A stretch of 64,000 nucleotides of DNA from Massilia sp. PDC64 (GTDB taxonomy: Bacteria > Pseudomonadota > Gammaproteobacteria > Burkholderiales > Burkholderiaceae_D), in NCBI RefSeq assembly GCF_900101265.1, contig NZ_FMZS01000004.1:372001-436000 (forward strand). Reading direction: 5' to 3'. Positions 30,770 to 38,488 of this stretch are shown here, piece after piece. The number at the start of each line of letters is the position of its first letter. Position 1 is the stretch's first letter. The position numbers and the translations under genes were made by a program. The notes below the pieces were generated by a model. It searched no databases. It was not told where the DNA came from and saw only the letters and a list, made by a program, of their open reading frames with translations.

Positions 30770-31957
30770 TCAGCATCCCCGATGGACGCTCCGCGGCGCC
30801 TCGCTGCCCGTGAGCGCATCGTAGACGGCCAGGACGTCGCGGGCCATCGCCGGCATGCTGTGGCGCGCGATCACCTGGCTGCGCGCCCGCGCCCCGTGGC
30901 GGGCCGCCATGTCGGGAATCCTGCAGTAATCCGCGATGGCGGCCGCCAGCAATTCCGTCGACATGGGCGGCACGAGGATGCCCGTGAAGCCCGGATGGAC
31001 GAGCTCCGTGTTGGCGCCGACGGCCGACGCGACGACGGGCAGTCCCGTCGCCATCGCCTGCAGGATCGCGTTCGACCGGTCTTCGACGAGCGCCGGCAAC
31101 ACGAACAGGTCCATCGCCCGCAACAATTGCGGTACGTCGGCGCGCGCTCCCGGCAGCCACGCGCGCGCCGCGACCCCGGCCCGGTGCAGCAGCGCCTGGC
31201 ACTCGGCGCGCCCGGGCCCGTCGCCGACCAGCATCAGCCGCAGCCGCTGGTGCGCCGGATGCGGCGACGCGATCAGGCGCAGGAAGGCCTGGACGAGGGT
31301 CGTCTGGTTGCCCGCGGCATCCATCCGGCCGACGCTCCCGACGACGAACACGCCGTCGTGCATGAACCCGGGCGGCCCGACGGCGGCGGCCGGCCCGAGC
31401 CGCGGGTGGAATTGCACGCTGTCGACGCCGTTCGCGATCTGCGACACGCGCGCCGGTTCCGCACCCACGGATTCGACGAGCCATTCTTCGAGATCGCTGC
31501 TGGTGGCGATGTAATGGTCGATGAACGGACACAGCAGCCGGCGCAGCAGCCTTGCGCCGATGCCGCCGCCGTCGTCCGCCGCGCTACGCCCGTGCTCCGC
31601 GTGCACGCGCAGCTTGACCCCGGCCAGCGCCGCGACCACCTGGGCCGCGAGGCCGGCGCCGTCGCGCGTGTGGACGAGGTCGGGCCGTAGCGCGCGCAGC
31701 GCGCCGAACATGCGCAGGTAGTGCAGGAGGTCGGAGCCGGAGCGCTTGTGCAGGTTGACGACCTCGACACCGTGCTCGCGGACGTCGCCCTGGTGGCCGC
31801 CGCCGTCGTGCACACAGACGATGGCGTGGCGGTAGCGCTCGGGCGGCAGGTGGCGGATCAGGTTCAGCAAGCTGGTTTCCGTCAGCGCGGCATCGAGCGC
31901 GTCGACCACGTGGACGACGAGGCGCGGCCGCTCGTCCGGCTCGAACAAGGCACCCAT
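30770..31957 (-). CDS. GT4 glycosyltransferase, divergent XrtA-associated (Stp2-like)
   Basis: A 395-residue GT-B glycosyltransferase. The layout RPRLVVHVV, RYRHAIVCV, LVHTRDGAGLAAQ, HAEHGRS, CPFIDHYIATSSDLEEWL and RVSQIANGVDSVQFHP follows that of TIGR03088-type transferases linked to exosortase A (XrtA) exopolysaccharide clusters. The loop that normally reads GGLENG is DAALTETS here, so acceptor binding may differ. The C-terminal half has LVLPALVEDRSNAILQAMATGLPVVAS, the nucleotide-sugar binding region. The gene is isolated, not inside a glycan cluster. I prefer ATG 31957 by family alignment; a GTG at 32032 would add 25 residues. Confidence 0.85.
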   Translation of the reverse strand: MGALFEPDERPRLVVHVVDALDAALTETSLLNLIRHLPPERYRHAIVCVHDGGGHQGDVREHGVEVVNLHKRSGSDLLHYLRMFGALRALRPDLVHTRDGAGLAAQVVAALAGVKLRVHAEHGRSAADDGGGIGARLLRRLLCPFIDHYIATSSDLEEWLVESVGAEPARVSQIANGVDSVQFHPRLGPAAAVGPPGFMHDGVFVVGSVGRMDAAGNQTTLVQAFLRLIASPHPAHQRLRLMLVGDGPGRAECQALLHRAGVAARAWLPGARADVPQLLRAMDLFVLPALVEDRSNAILQAMATGLPVVASAVGANTELVHPGFTGILVPPMSTELLAAAIADYCRIPDMAARHGARARSQVIARHSMPAMARDVLAVYDALTGSEAPRSVHRGC

Positions 31958-32135
31958 GGCGTCACCCGTCAACGAAGCGCGATGGCTGATTATATTGCGC
32001 TGCAACGCGGCATTATTCCTGCTTTCCGGCACCGTTGACCCGCCTCAAAGGAGTGCAAGCCATCCGTACGCCGCCGCACCGAACGCCCGCCGGCCGCCCG
32101 CTACGATGGCGCTTCCATTTGCATGAGGAATTACC

Positions 32136-32633
32136 ATGAGCACACATGACAGTAAAGACATCGCCGACCTGAAGTCGCGGATCAAGGAAGTCCGCTTCCC
32201 CATGTTCACGTGGCAGGACGAACACGGCCACCTGCTGAGCCAGCCGATGACGCAGGAAGCCGTCGACGATGCCGGCGGCATCTGGTTCTTCACGTCCACC
32301 CAGACGGCGCTATGGGATTGCATCGCGCACCGGCCGCAAGTGAATCTGTCGTTCGCGAAGCCGGAAGACAGCCTGTTCGTCTCGGTCAGCGGCCTGGCCG
32401 AGCGCGTCGTCGACCGCGAGCGCATCCGCGCCATGTGGAACACGGGCGTGCAGGCGTGGTTTCCGGCCGGCCCGGACGACGAGCACGCCGTGCTGATCCG
32501 CGTTGAGCCGCATTCCGCCGAATACTGGGATTCGAACGACAGCAAGATGGTGGGCCTGTTCGCGTACGCGAAGGCGGCCATGACGGGCACCCGGCCGGAC
32601 GTGGACGCGGAACATCGCACACTGAAGCTGTAA
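32136..32633 (+). CDS. Pyridoxamine 5'-phosphate oxidase-fold general stress protein
   Basis: A 165-residue split-barrel flavin-binding protein of the COG3871 group (MSTHDSKDIADLKSRIKEVRF start, FTWQDEHGHLLSQPM, GGIWFFTSTQTALWD, the NLSFAKPEDSLFVSVSG core). Members bind FMN or FAD and are induced in general stress; their substrate is uncertain. A plain cytosolic protein. It is monocistronic, 64 bases before the pnuC leader. Confidence 0.88.
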   Translation: MSTHDSKDIADLKSRIKEVRFPMFTWQDEHGHLLSQPMTQEAVDDAGGIWFFTSTQTALWDCIAHRPQVNLSFAKPEDSLFVSVSGLAERVVDRERIRAMWNTGVQAWFPAGPDDEHAVLIRVEPHSAEYWDSNDSKMVGLFAYAKAAMTGTRPDVDAEHRTLKL

Positions 32634-32697
32634 CATTCCTCTCTTGCAAGAATCAGAGCGGGTGGCGTAAAGTACACGCTTCTTTCAAGGAGCGTAC

Positions 32698-32730
32698 ATG
32701 AGCAAGGACGGGCAGGGCCGGGCGCGATGA
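32698..32730 (+). CDS. Ten-residue leader ORF of pnuC
   Basis: An ATG preceded by AAGGAG at 6 bases opens a short frame (MSKDGQGRAR) whose TGA overlaps the pnuC ATG (ATGA). The only strong ribosome site in the region serves this leader, not pnuC, so pnuC would be translated by coupling. Alternatives: a single-base frameshift that detached the natural N-terminus of PnuC, or chance. Confidence 0.45.
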   Translation: MSKDGQGRAR

Positions 32731-33311
32731 TCGCGCCGCTCGAACTGGCGGCGAACGGATTCGTCGCGGTGTCTATCCTGCTGGCCGGCCGCAACAACGT
32801 CCATACGTGGTGGACGGGCATCGTCGGCTGCACGCTGTTCGGCGTGCTGTTCGCGCAGAGCCGCCTGTACGCCGACGTCGCGCTGCAAGTGTTCTTCGTG
32901 GCCACCAGTGCCGTCGGCTGGTGGAAGTGGATGCGCGGCGACCACGGCGACCCGCTGCCGATTACCCACGCCTGCGCCGCGCATCTCGCCTGGACGGTGC
33001 CGCTGGGCGTCGCCGCCGCGGCCGCCTATGGCGCACTGCTGCACTTCACGACCAACGCATACGCGCCTTTCCTCGATTCCGCCGTTCTCGTTTTTTCCAT
33101 CATCGGCCAGGTGCTCATGATGCAGCGCCGCGTCGAGAACTGGGCGTTCTGGCTGCTGGTAAATTCCATCGCCGCGCCGCTCTACCTGAGCCGCGACCTC
33201 GTCCTGACGGCCGTGCTGTACGCCGGCTTCTGGGTCAATGCCATCGTTTCCTGGCGCAACTGGTACCGACTGGCTGCGCAACCGCTTTTATCCGAAAGTC
33301 CTCGCACATGA
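32727..33311 (+). CDS. pnuC: Nicotinamide riboside/mononucleotide transporter
   Basis: PnuC takes up nicotinamide riboside by facilitated diffusion driven by later phosphorylation. The 194-residue protein has the seven-helix family pattern, the NxW-type motif (NNVHTWWTGIVGC), AVGWWKWMRG and the C-terminal LVLTAVLYAGFWVNAIVSWRNW. The ATG lies at the stop of a ten-codon leader with a strong ribosome site. The stop overlaps the amidohydrolase start (ATGA). Together with nadA, nadC and nadB within 9 kb it adds salvage to de novo NAD synthesis. Confidence 0.9.
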   Translation: MIAPLELAANGFVAVSILLAGRNNVHTWWTGIVGCTLFGVLFAQSRLYADVALQVFFVATSAVGWWKWMRGDHGDPLPITHACAAHLAWTVPLGVAAAAAYGALLHFTTNAYAPFLDSAVLVFSIIGQVLMMQRRVENWAFWLLVNSIAAPLYLSRDLVLTAVLYAGFWVNAIVSWRNWYRLAAQPLLSESPRT

Positions 33312-34597
33312 ATTTCAAACCGCTTGCGGCCGCAGTGGCCATGCTCGTCCTGTCCATCTCCGCCACGGGGGCCGAACAGGTGGTCGCCATCCGGGCCGGC
33401 AAACTGGTCGACGTCGTCGCCGGGAGGGTGCTGCAGGACCAGACCATCCTCGTCAGCGGTGAGCGCATCACGGCCGTCGGCCCCACCGCGAACACGACCG
33501 TGCCCGCAGGCGCCCAGGTGATCGACCTGTCGCGCGAGACCGTACTGCCGGGCCTGATCGACGCCCACGTGCACCTGACCGGCGACCCGAACCTGCACGG
33601 CTACCGCTCGCTGGGCGTCTCCGACATCCGCGCCGCCATGTACGGCGCCTATGCGGCGCGGCGTACGCTGGAAGCCGGCTTCACGACGGTACGCAACGTG
33701 GGCGCGAGCGGCTTCGGCGACGTGGCGCTGCGCGACGCCATCAACGACGGCGAACTGCCGGGACCGCGCATGCGCGTGGCCGGCTACGCCATCGGTATCC
33801 AGGGCGGCCACTGCGACAACAACCTGCTGCCGCACGATTTCCATTTCACCGAAAACGGCGTGGCCGACGGCCCGTGGGCCGCGCGCGCCAAGGTGCGCGA
33901 GATGGCCAAGTTCGGTGCCGACACGATCAAGATCTGCGCGTCCGGCGGCGTGCTGTCGAAAGGCGACGAGGCCGGCGCCCAGCAACTGACGCTGGAAGAG
34001 ATGAAGGCCATCGTCGAGGAAGCCCACAAGCTGGGCCGCCGCGTCGCCGCGCACGCGCATGGCGCCAGCAGCATCCGCGACGCGATCCTCGCCGGCGTCG
34101 ACTCCGTCGAACACGCGAGCCTGATCGACGACGAAGGCATCCGCCTGGCCCGCGAAAAAGGGACCTATCTCGTCATGGACATCTATAACGACGACTTCAT
34201 CCTGCAGGAAGGCGCGAAGGCCGGCATGCTGCCGGAATCGCTGGAGAAGGAACGCATGGTCGGGCAACTGCAGCGGGATAACTTCCGCAAGGCATTCAAG
34301 GCCGGCGACAAGATGGCGTTCGGCACGGACGCGGGCGTCTATCCGCATGGCGACAATGCGCGCCAGTTCTTTTACATGGTCAAGTACGGCATGTCGCCGA
34401 TGCAGGCGATCCAGGCCGCGACGATCAACGGCGCCGACCTGCTGGGCTGGAAGGACCGCGTCGGGTCGATCACGCCGGGCAAGTACGCGGACATCGTCGC
34501 CGTCGGCGGCGACCCGCTGGCGGATCCGGCCGAGCTGACGCGCGTGAACTTCGTCATGAAGGGTGGCGCCATCATCCGGAACACTGCGCCAAAATAG
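33308..34597 (+). CDS. Exported metal-dependent amidohydrolase
   Basis: A 429-residue amidohydrolase with a Sec signal peptide (cleavage near ISATGA), so it acts in the periplasm or outside. Metal-site motifs are GLIDAHVHL (HxH), the Lys of DTIKICASGG (probable carboxylated lysine), AAHAHGASSIRDA, SVEHASLID and FGTDAGVYPHG. It matches the imidazolonepropionase-like/Xaa-Pro dipeptidase (Sgx9260-type) group, so a dipeptidase-like activity is likely but unproven. The start overlaps the pnuC stop as ATGA. Confidence 0.88.
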   Translation: MNFKPLAAAVAMLVLSISATGAEQVVAIRAGKLVDVVAGRVLQDQTILVSGERITAVGPTANTTVPAGAQVIDLSRETVLPGLIDAHVHLTGDPNLHGYRSLGVSDIRAAMYGAYAARRTLEAGFTTVRNVGASGFGDVALRDAINDGELPGPRMRVAGYAIGIQGGHCDNNLLPHDFHFTENGVADGPWAARAKVREMAKFGADTIKICASGGVLSKGDEAGAQQLTLEEMKAIVEEAHKLGRRVAAHAHGASSIRDAILAGVDSVEHASLIDDEGIRLAREKGTYLVMDIYNDDFILQEGAKAGMLPESLEKERMVGQLQRDNFRKAFKAGDKMAFGTDAGVYPHGDNARQFFYMVKYGMSPMQAIQAATINGADLLGWKDRVGSITPGKYADIVAVGGDPLADPAELTRVNFVMKGGAIIRNTAPK

Positions 34598-34626
34598 GCA
34601 TCGACTATCCACGACCTCCGGGAGGA

Positions 34627-34965
34627 ATGATGTCTGATGCCAATTTCAAAGCCTGTATCGACGCCTGCTACGCCTGCGCGGCCGCCTGCGACCACTGTTC
34701 GACGGCATGCCTGCAAGAGGACGACGTCAAGATGATGGCGCGCTGCATCGCGCTGGACATGGACTGCGCGCAGATCTGCCGCACGGCCGCCGCCTTCATG
34801 GCGCGCGGCAGCGACTTCGCCCGCGACCTGTGCCGCCTGTGCGCGGACGTGTGCACCGCGTGCGGCAACGAATGCGGCAAGCACGACATGGACCATTGCC
34901 AGGCATGCGCGCAGGCATGCCGCGCGTGCGCGGACGCGTGCCGGCGCATGGCCGGCGCCGCTTGA
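34627..34965 (+). CDS. Four-helix-bundle copper-binding protein (DUF326/Csp type)
   Basis: A 112-residue protein with Cys spaced through helices in CxxxC and CxxC patterns (CIDACYACAAACDHC, CRLCADVCTACGNEC, CQACAQACRACADAC). This is the signature of Csp/DUF326 proteins, which store Cu(I) inside a four-helix bundle. No signal peptide is visible, which fits cytosolic Csp3-like storage. GGGAGGA lies just before the ATG pair. No copper efflux genes are nearby. Confidence 0.9.
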   Translation: MMSDANFKACIDACYACAAACDHCSTACLQEDDVKMMARCIALDMDCAQICRTAAAFMARGSDFARDLCRLCADVCTACGNECGKHDMDHCQACAQACRACADACRRMAGAA

Positions 34966-34969
34966 CCCG

Positions 34970-35326
34970 TCAGCCGCGGCGGGGTGGTGCCAGGTCGTCT
35001 TCGCTCTGGTTGCCGCCCGTCTCGGGCGCGCCGAGTCCCGTCGAACCGGGGCCGGCCTGGCTGCTGCGCGTGTCCTGGTAGCCGCGGTTGATCGCGGTGG
35101 CCGCCGTGCCTTCGCCTTCGGCCGGCTCGTCCGGCTCATTCGAACGGCCCTGGCGGTTGCCCGCGTCGCCGGACTGGCTGTTGCCACGCGCCGTCGGCCC
35201 TTCCTCTTCAGGGCGCGGTTGGGTGCCGCTGCCGCCCGTCTCGGCCATCGTTTCGTGGGTGAGGGTGCTGCCTTCTTCGCCGCTGGTCGGATTGCCGACG
35301 CCGATCGTCGTCGATTTTGCGTTCAT
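34970..35326 (-). CDS. Low-complexity hypothetical protein
   Basis: A 118-residue hydrophilic protein rich in Gly, Glu, Ser, Thr and Asn (TTIGVGNPTSGEEGS near the start, SSQAGPGSTGLGAPETGG near the end). It lacks hydrophobic segments and is probably disordered. I do not recognise a family. AGGAGG four bases before the ATG at 35326 supports translation and fixes the start against 35371. The style resembles the KGG and other stress-type proteins of the window. Confidence 0.6.
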   Translation of the reverse strand: MNAKSTTIGVGNPTSGEEGSTLTHETMAETGGSGTQPRPEEEGPTARGNSQSGDAGNRQGRSNEPDEPAEGEGTAATAINRGYQDTRSSQAGPGSTGLGAPETGGNQSEDDLAPPRRG

Positions 35327-35413
35327 GTCGCCTCCTGGTCTGCACATTGATGAGCAATTGTCGCCACGCATGCGCAGCCCGTCTGTCGGCTGGCGCTGCG
35401 CGCGCGTGTAGGA

Positions 35414-35692
35414 TCAGACCGGAATCTCCGACGTCCCACCGCCCGAACTGCCGAACTCCTGCAACTGCTCGATCGTCAGGCGGCGCTCGTTGAGGGCCGC
35501 GAGGATCGCTTTCAACTGGTCCGGGTCGGGCTGGATGTAGACGATGCGCTGCTCGACTTCGTCTTCCCAGCAGCGCGTGTACGGGACGTCGGTCTCGGCC
35601 ATGATCTTCGCGTCGAAACTGCCGTCGCGCAATTCGCCGAACAGGGTGACGCGGGTCGTGTCAGGCGTCGTGTTCTTTACCGTGATGCTCAT
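35414..35692 (-). CDS. Small hypothetical protein
   Basis: A 92-residue soluble protein (MSITVKNTTPDTTRVTLFGEL start). The body predicts a short beta segment then a helix (PDPDQLKAILAALNERRLTIEQL) and a Gly/Ser tail. I recognise no family. AAAGGAG six bases before the ATG at 35692 fixes the start. No partner gene is evident. Confidence 0.6.
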   Translation of the reverse strand: MSITVKNTTPDTTRVTLFGELRDGSFDAKIMAETDVPYTRCWEDEVEQRIVYIQPDPDQLKAILAALNERRLTIEQLQEFGSSGGGTSEIPV

Positions 35693-35762
35693 GCATGCTC
35701 CTTTCGGTGTGCTGGTCGTCACGGCCATTGTCCCGTAGGCGCGGGCGGGCTGCAAACACGCT

Positions 35763-36560
35763 TCAAGCGTGCGCGGCCTGGTAGCGCGAAGCCGGCTTGC
35801 CGCTCATCGCGCCCTGCATCAGTTTGGCGGCGGCTTCCTCGAAGTTCTTCCACAGCTGTGCATCCTCGACGGACGGGAACGTCACCTGTTCGCCCAGGTC
35901 GAGGCCGGCCAGGGCCGCGTCCACGCAATCCTCGGCCGTCATCACGATCCGCGGGTCCATCGCATTCAGGCGGTCTTCCTCCCAGATTTCCGTCGCCGTC
36001 ACCGATGGCGCCACCAGCTGCACGCGGACGTTCGTCCCTTGCACCTCGTTCTGCAGCGCGCGGGTCAGGTTGGCCACGTGGCCTTTGCCTGCGCTGTAGA
36101 AGGTGCTCGTCGGCAGGAAACCGAACCCGAGGATCGATCCGACGTTCACCAGCGTGCCGCGGTCTCGCGCCAGGAATTGCGGCAGCGCGGCAAGGCTCAG
36201 GCGGTTGACGGCGTCCACGTTGATCGCCTGCTGCCAAGCGACATCGGCCGGATTCAGGGTCGTCGTGCTACCCGACACGGACACGCCGGCATTATTGACC
36301 AGCATGGTAATGCTCGCGTCTTCACGGATCAGGTCGGCCAGGCGCTCGACGTCGTCGGTGCGGCTCAGGTCGGCAACGAAGGCGCGGGCCTGCACGCCGT
36401 ATTCCTGCGTCAGCGTTGCGGCCAGTTCGGCCAGCTTGTCGGCGCGGCGCGCGACGAGGACGAGGTCGTAGCCGCGCCGCGCCAGGCGGTCCGCGTAGAT
36501 CTTGCCCAGGCCTGCGGATGCGCCCGTGACGATGGCCGTGCCTTGCTGTGCTTTGCTCAT
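35763..36560 (-). CDS. Short-chain dehydrogenase/reductase
   Basis: A 265-residue NAD(P)-dependent oxidoreductase of the classical SDR type. The cofactor motif is TGASAGLGKIYADRL and the following basic LVARRADK suggests NADP. NNAGVS, the Ser of NVGSILGFGF and YSAGK (catalytic Tyr and Lys) are all present. The substrate is unknown. It is divergent from a TetR-family gene and two operator-like sites lie between them, so the TetR protein probably represses it. The ATG at 36560 begins a standard SDR N-terminus. Confidence 0.9.
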   Translation of the reverse strand: MSKAQQGTAIVTGASAGLGKIYADRLARRGYDLVLVARRADKLAELAATLTQEYGVQARAFVADLSRTDDVERLADLIREDASITMLVNNAGVSVSGSTTTLNPADVAWQQAINVDAVNRLSLAALPQFLARDRGTLVNVGSILGFGFLPTSTFYSAGKGHVANLTRALQNEVQGTNVRVQLVAPSVTATEIWEEDRLNAMDPRIVMTAEDCVDAALAGLDLGEQVTFPSVEDAQLWKNFEEAAAKLMQGAMSGKPASRYQAAHA

Positions 36561-36588
36561 GATGTGCTCCTCGATGGTGGGTTGAAAA

Positions 36589-36612
36589 CAAACATGATGG
36601 TCGTCATGTTTG
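36589..36612. promoter_or_regulatory. Palindromic operator 1 between SDR and TetR genes
   Basis: A perfect inverted repeat CAAACATGA - 6 bases - TCATGTTTG lies 29 bases before the SDR start and 67 before the TetR start. Nine-base arms in a TetR/SDR divergent gap make this a strong operator candidate. Confidence 0.75.
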
Positions 36613-36623
36613 GATGGACGAAG

Positions 36624-36643
36624 CATGATGGATATAATGTTTG
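36624..36643. promoter_or_regulatory. Operator 2, direct repeat of operator 1 core
   Basis: CATGATGG-5-ATGTTTG repeats the 20-base core of operator 1 (36593-36612), differing mainly in the central bases. The two cores are 31 bases apart, close to three helical turns, as expected for two regulator dimers bound on the same DNA face. Confidence 0.6.
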
Positions 36644-36678
36644 CCGTCAACCCTACAATTTATATGGAGGCGATAGTC

Positions 36679-37239
36679 ATGCGCTATCCACCGGAAGAAA
36701 CCGCCGCCAAGCACCGTCGCATCCTCGAGGAAGCGGGTCGCCTGTTCCGCGAACGCGGCTTCGCCGGCGTCAGCGTCGGCGAGATCATGAAGGCCACCGG
36801 CCTCACGCACGGGCCGTTCTACAACCATTTCGCCTCCAAGGAAGCGCTGATGGCCGAGGCACTGGCCGACCTGTCGACACGGACGCACGCCGATTTCGAC
36901 CGCATCGTGGCGGAGCAGGGGATCGCGGCCTACCTCGACCTCTACCTGAGCCGGCGCCACGTCGACAGCGCCGGCGCCGGTTGCCTGATGACGGCCCTTG
37001 CCGCCGACACGGCGAAGGAGCCGGCCACCCGCGGCGCGTTCACGGCCCACGTGAAGGGTGCGATCGACCGCCTGATGCGCGTGTTGCCGCGCAGGCGGCG
37101 CGCCGAAGCGGATGCGCGGGCCGAGGCGATGCTGGCGCTGGCGGCGATGGTCGGCGCCGTGACGCTCGCCCGCGCGGTCGACGATCCGGCGCTGGGCGAC
37201 GAGATCCTTGCGGCGGCACGGCACGGATTGGCCGACTGA
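36679..37239 (+). CDS. TetR-family transcriptional regulator
   Basis: A 186-residue regulator with an N-terminal helix-turn-helix (HRRILEEAGRLFRERGFAGVSVGEIMKATGLTHGPFYNHF) and a helical ligand domain containing GCLMTALAADTA. This is the pattern of the group that often controls adjacent oxidoreductases in response to reactive compounds. GGAGG eight bases before the ATG at 36679 fixes the start; upstream in-frame ATGs overlap the operators. It likely represses itself and the divergent SDR. Confidence 0.88.
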   Translation: MRYPPEETAAKHRRILEEAGRLFRERGFAGVSVGEIMKATGLTHGPFYNHFASKEALMAEALADLSTRTHADFDRIVAEQGIAAYLDLYLSRRHVDSAGAGCLMTALAADTAKEPATRGAFTAHVKGAIDRLMRVLPRRRRAEADARAEAMLALAAMVGAVTLARAVDDPALGDEILAAARHGLAD

Positions 37240-37280
37240 ATCAACGCCGGCGCTGGGCCACGGACGGCCGAGCTGATATA

Positions 37281-37296
37281 CTGTACAAAAACACAG
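37281..37296 (+). promoter_or_regulatory. LexA-type SOS box upstream of the recombinase
   Basis: CTGTACAAAAACACAG matches the beta/gamma-proteobacterial LexA consensus CTGT-N8-ACAG exactly, with the favourable TA before it and TT after it. It lies 17-32 bases before the ATG of the recombinase and overlaps a -10-like TATACT (37277-37282). A wider near-palindrome (CTGATATA at 37273 and TATATCAG at 37298) encloses it. Confidence 0.7.
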
Positions 37297-37312
37297 TTAT
37301 ATCAGCACCGCC

Positions 37313-38476
37313 ATGCCGAACTTCACGCCCATCGACCTTGGTCCAACGTTACCGGAAGCGATCACGACCGGCGCGAGCGGCCGCCTGCACGTCAAGATGT
37401 ACCGCCAGGCCGAGGACGCGATCACGGAAGCGACTACCGACATCGAACTGGCCCGCGAATTCATCGCCCACGGCGAACTGAGCGCGAAATCCATCCAGAA
37501 CACGCAAAAGGAATTGTTCCGCTTCCTGACCTGGTGCCGCGAGGAAGCCAGGAAAACGCTGGCCCAGCTGAACGTGGCCGACCTGAACGCCTACAAGGAA
37601 TTCCTCAGGAATCCGCCACCGGAGTGGGTATGCACGACGAAGTGGCCGCGCACCGATCCGCGTTACCGGCCTTTCACGGGACCGCTGTCCGACGCGAGCC
37701 GGCGCCAGGCGATGATCGCCGTGAAAGGCCTGCTCGGTTTCGCGGAGCAGACGGGCTATCTGCGCCGCAATCCGGGCGCGCTCGTGCGTAACGTGAGGGC
37801 GCCGACGGCCAGCCGCATCACACGCTACCTGACACAGGGCGCGATCGCGCTCGCGCTGGAGACCGTCGCGCACCGTCCGGCCGACACGCCGGCCGCCGTC
37901 AAGCGGCGCGCCCGCGACCGCTTCCTGCTCGTCGCGTTCGCGCACACGGGTGCGCGCCTGAACGAGATCGTGAGCGCATCGATGGGGTCGATCTATACGG
38001 AAGGAAACAACCGCTGGTGGCTGGACGTCGTCGGCAAGGGCAACAAGCCGCGCCGCCTGCCCGTGCCGTCCGACATGCTGGACGCCTTCCAGGCCTACCG
38101 CCAGGCGTTCGGCCTCCTGCCGCAGACAGGCCGGACCGACCGCACGCCGCTGGTCCTGTCCAGCCGCAGCCGCGAGCTGGCGCGCATCACGGACGAAGCG
38201 GCGTCGGAAGCGATCAAGGCGATCTTCGCCGACGCCGCGGGCGTGGCGGACGGCCGCGGCGAGTCCGACACGGCCGCCACGCTGCGCCAGGCTTCGGCGC
38301 ACTGGCTGCGGCACAGCATGCTGACGAACCACGCGAACAACGGCGTGCAGTTGAAGACGCTGCAGGATACGGCGGGCCATGCGAACATCGCGACGACGGC
38401 GGCCTATCTGCACAAGACCGATAACGAACGTTACGACGAAATCATCGCCTCCGTGAACGGCCGCGGGATCCTGTAA
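37313..38476 (+). CDS. Tyrosine recombinase/integrase
   Basis: A 387-residue site-specific recombinase. The N-terminal half is a SAM-like core-binding domain (NTQKELFRFLTWCREEARKTL). The catalytic domain carries Arg215 in TGARLNEI, a Lys in VVGKGNKPR, His330 and Arg333 in HWLRHS, His356 in GHANI and nucleophile Tyr365 in AAYLH, nine residues after His356 as is canonical. All residues for activity are present. There is no tRNA, att repeat or phage gene beside it, so it may be a stand-alone domesticated recombinase. An SOS box upstream suggests induction by DNA damage. The ribosome site is weak. Confidence 0.88.
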   Translation: MPNFTPIDLGPTLPEAITTGASGRLHVKMYRQAEDAITEATTDIELAREFIAHGELSAKSIQNTQKELFRFLTWCREEARKTLAQLNVADLNAYKEFLRNPPPEWVCTTKWPRTDPRYRPFTGPLSDASRRQAMIAVKGLLGFAEQTGYLRRNPGALVRNVRAPTASRITRYLTQGAIALALETVAHRPADTPAAVKRRARDRFLLVAFAHTGARLNEIVSASMGSIYTEGNNRWWLDVVGKGNKPRRLPVPSDMLDAFQAYRQAFGLLPQTGRTDRTPLVLSSRSRELARITDEAASEAIKAIFADAAGVADGRGESDTAATLRQASAHWLRHSMLTNHANNGVQLKTLQDTAGHANIATTAAYLHKTDNERYDEIIASVNGRGIL

Positions 38477-38488
38477 GCGCCTGGCCGC

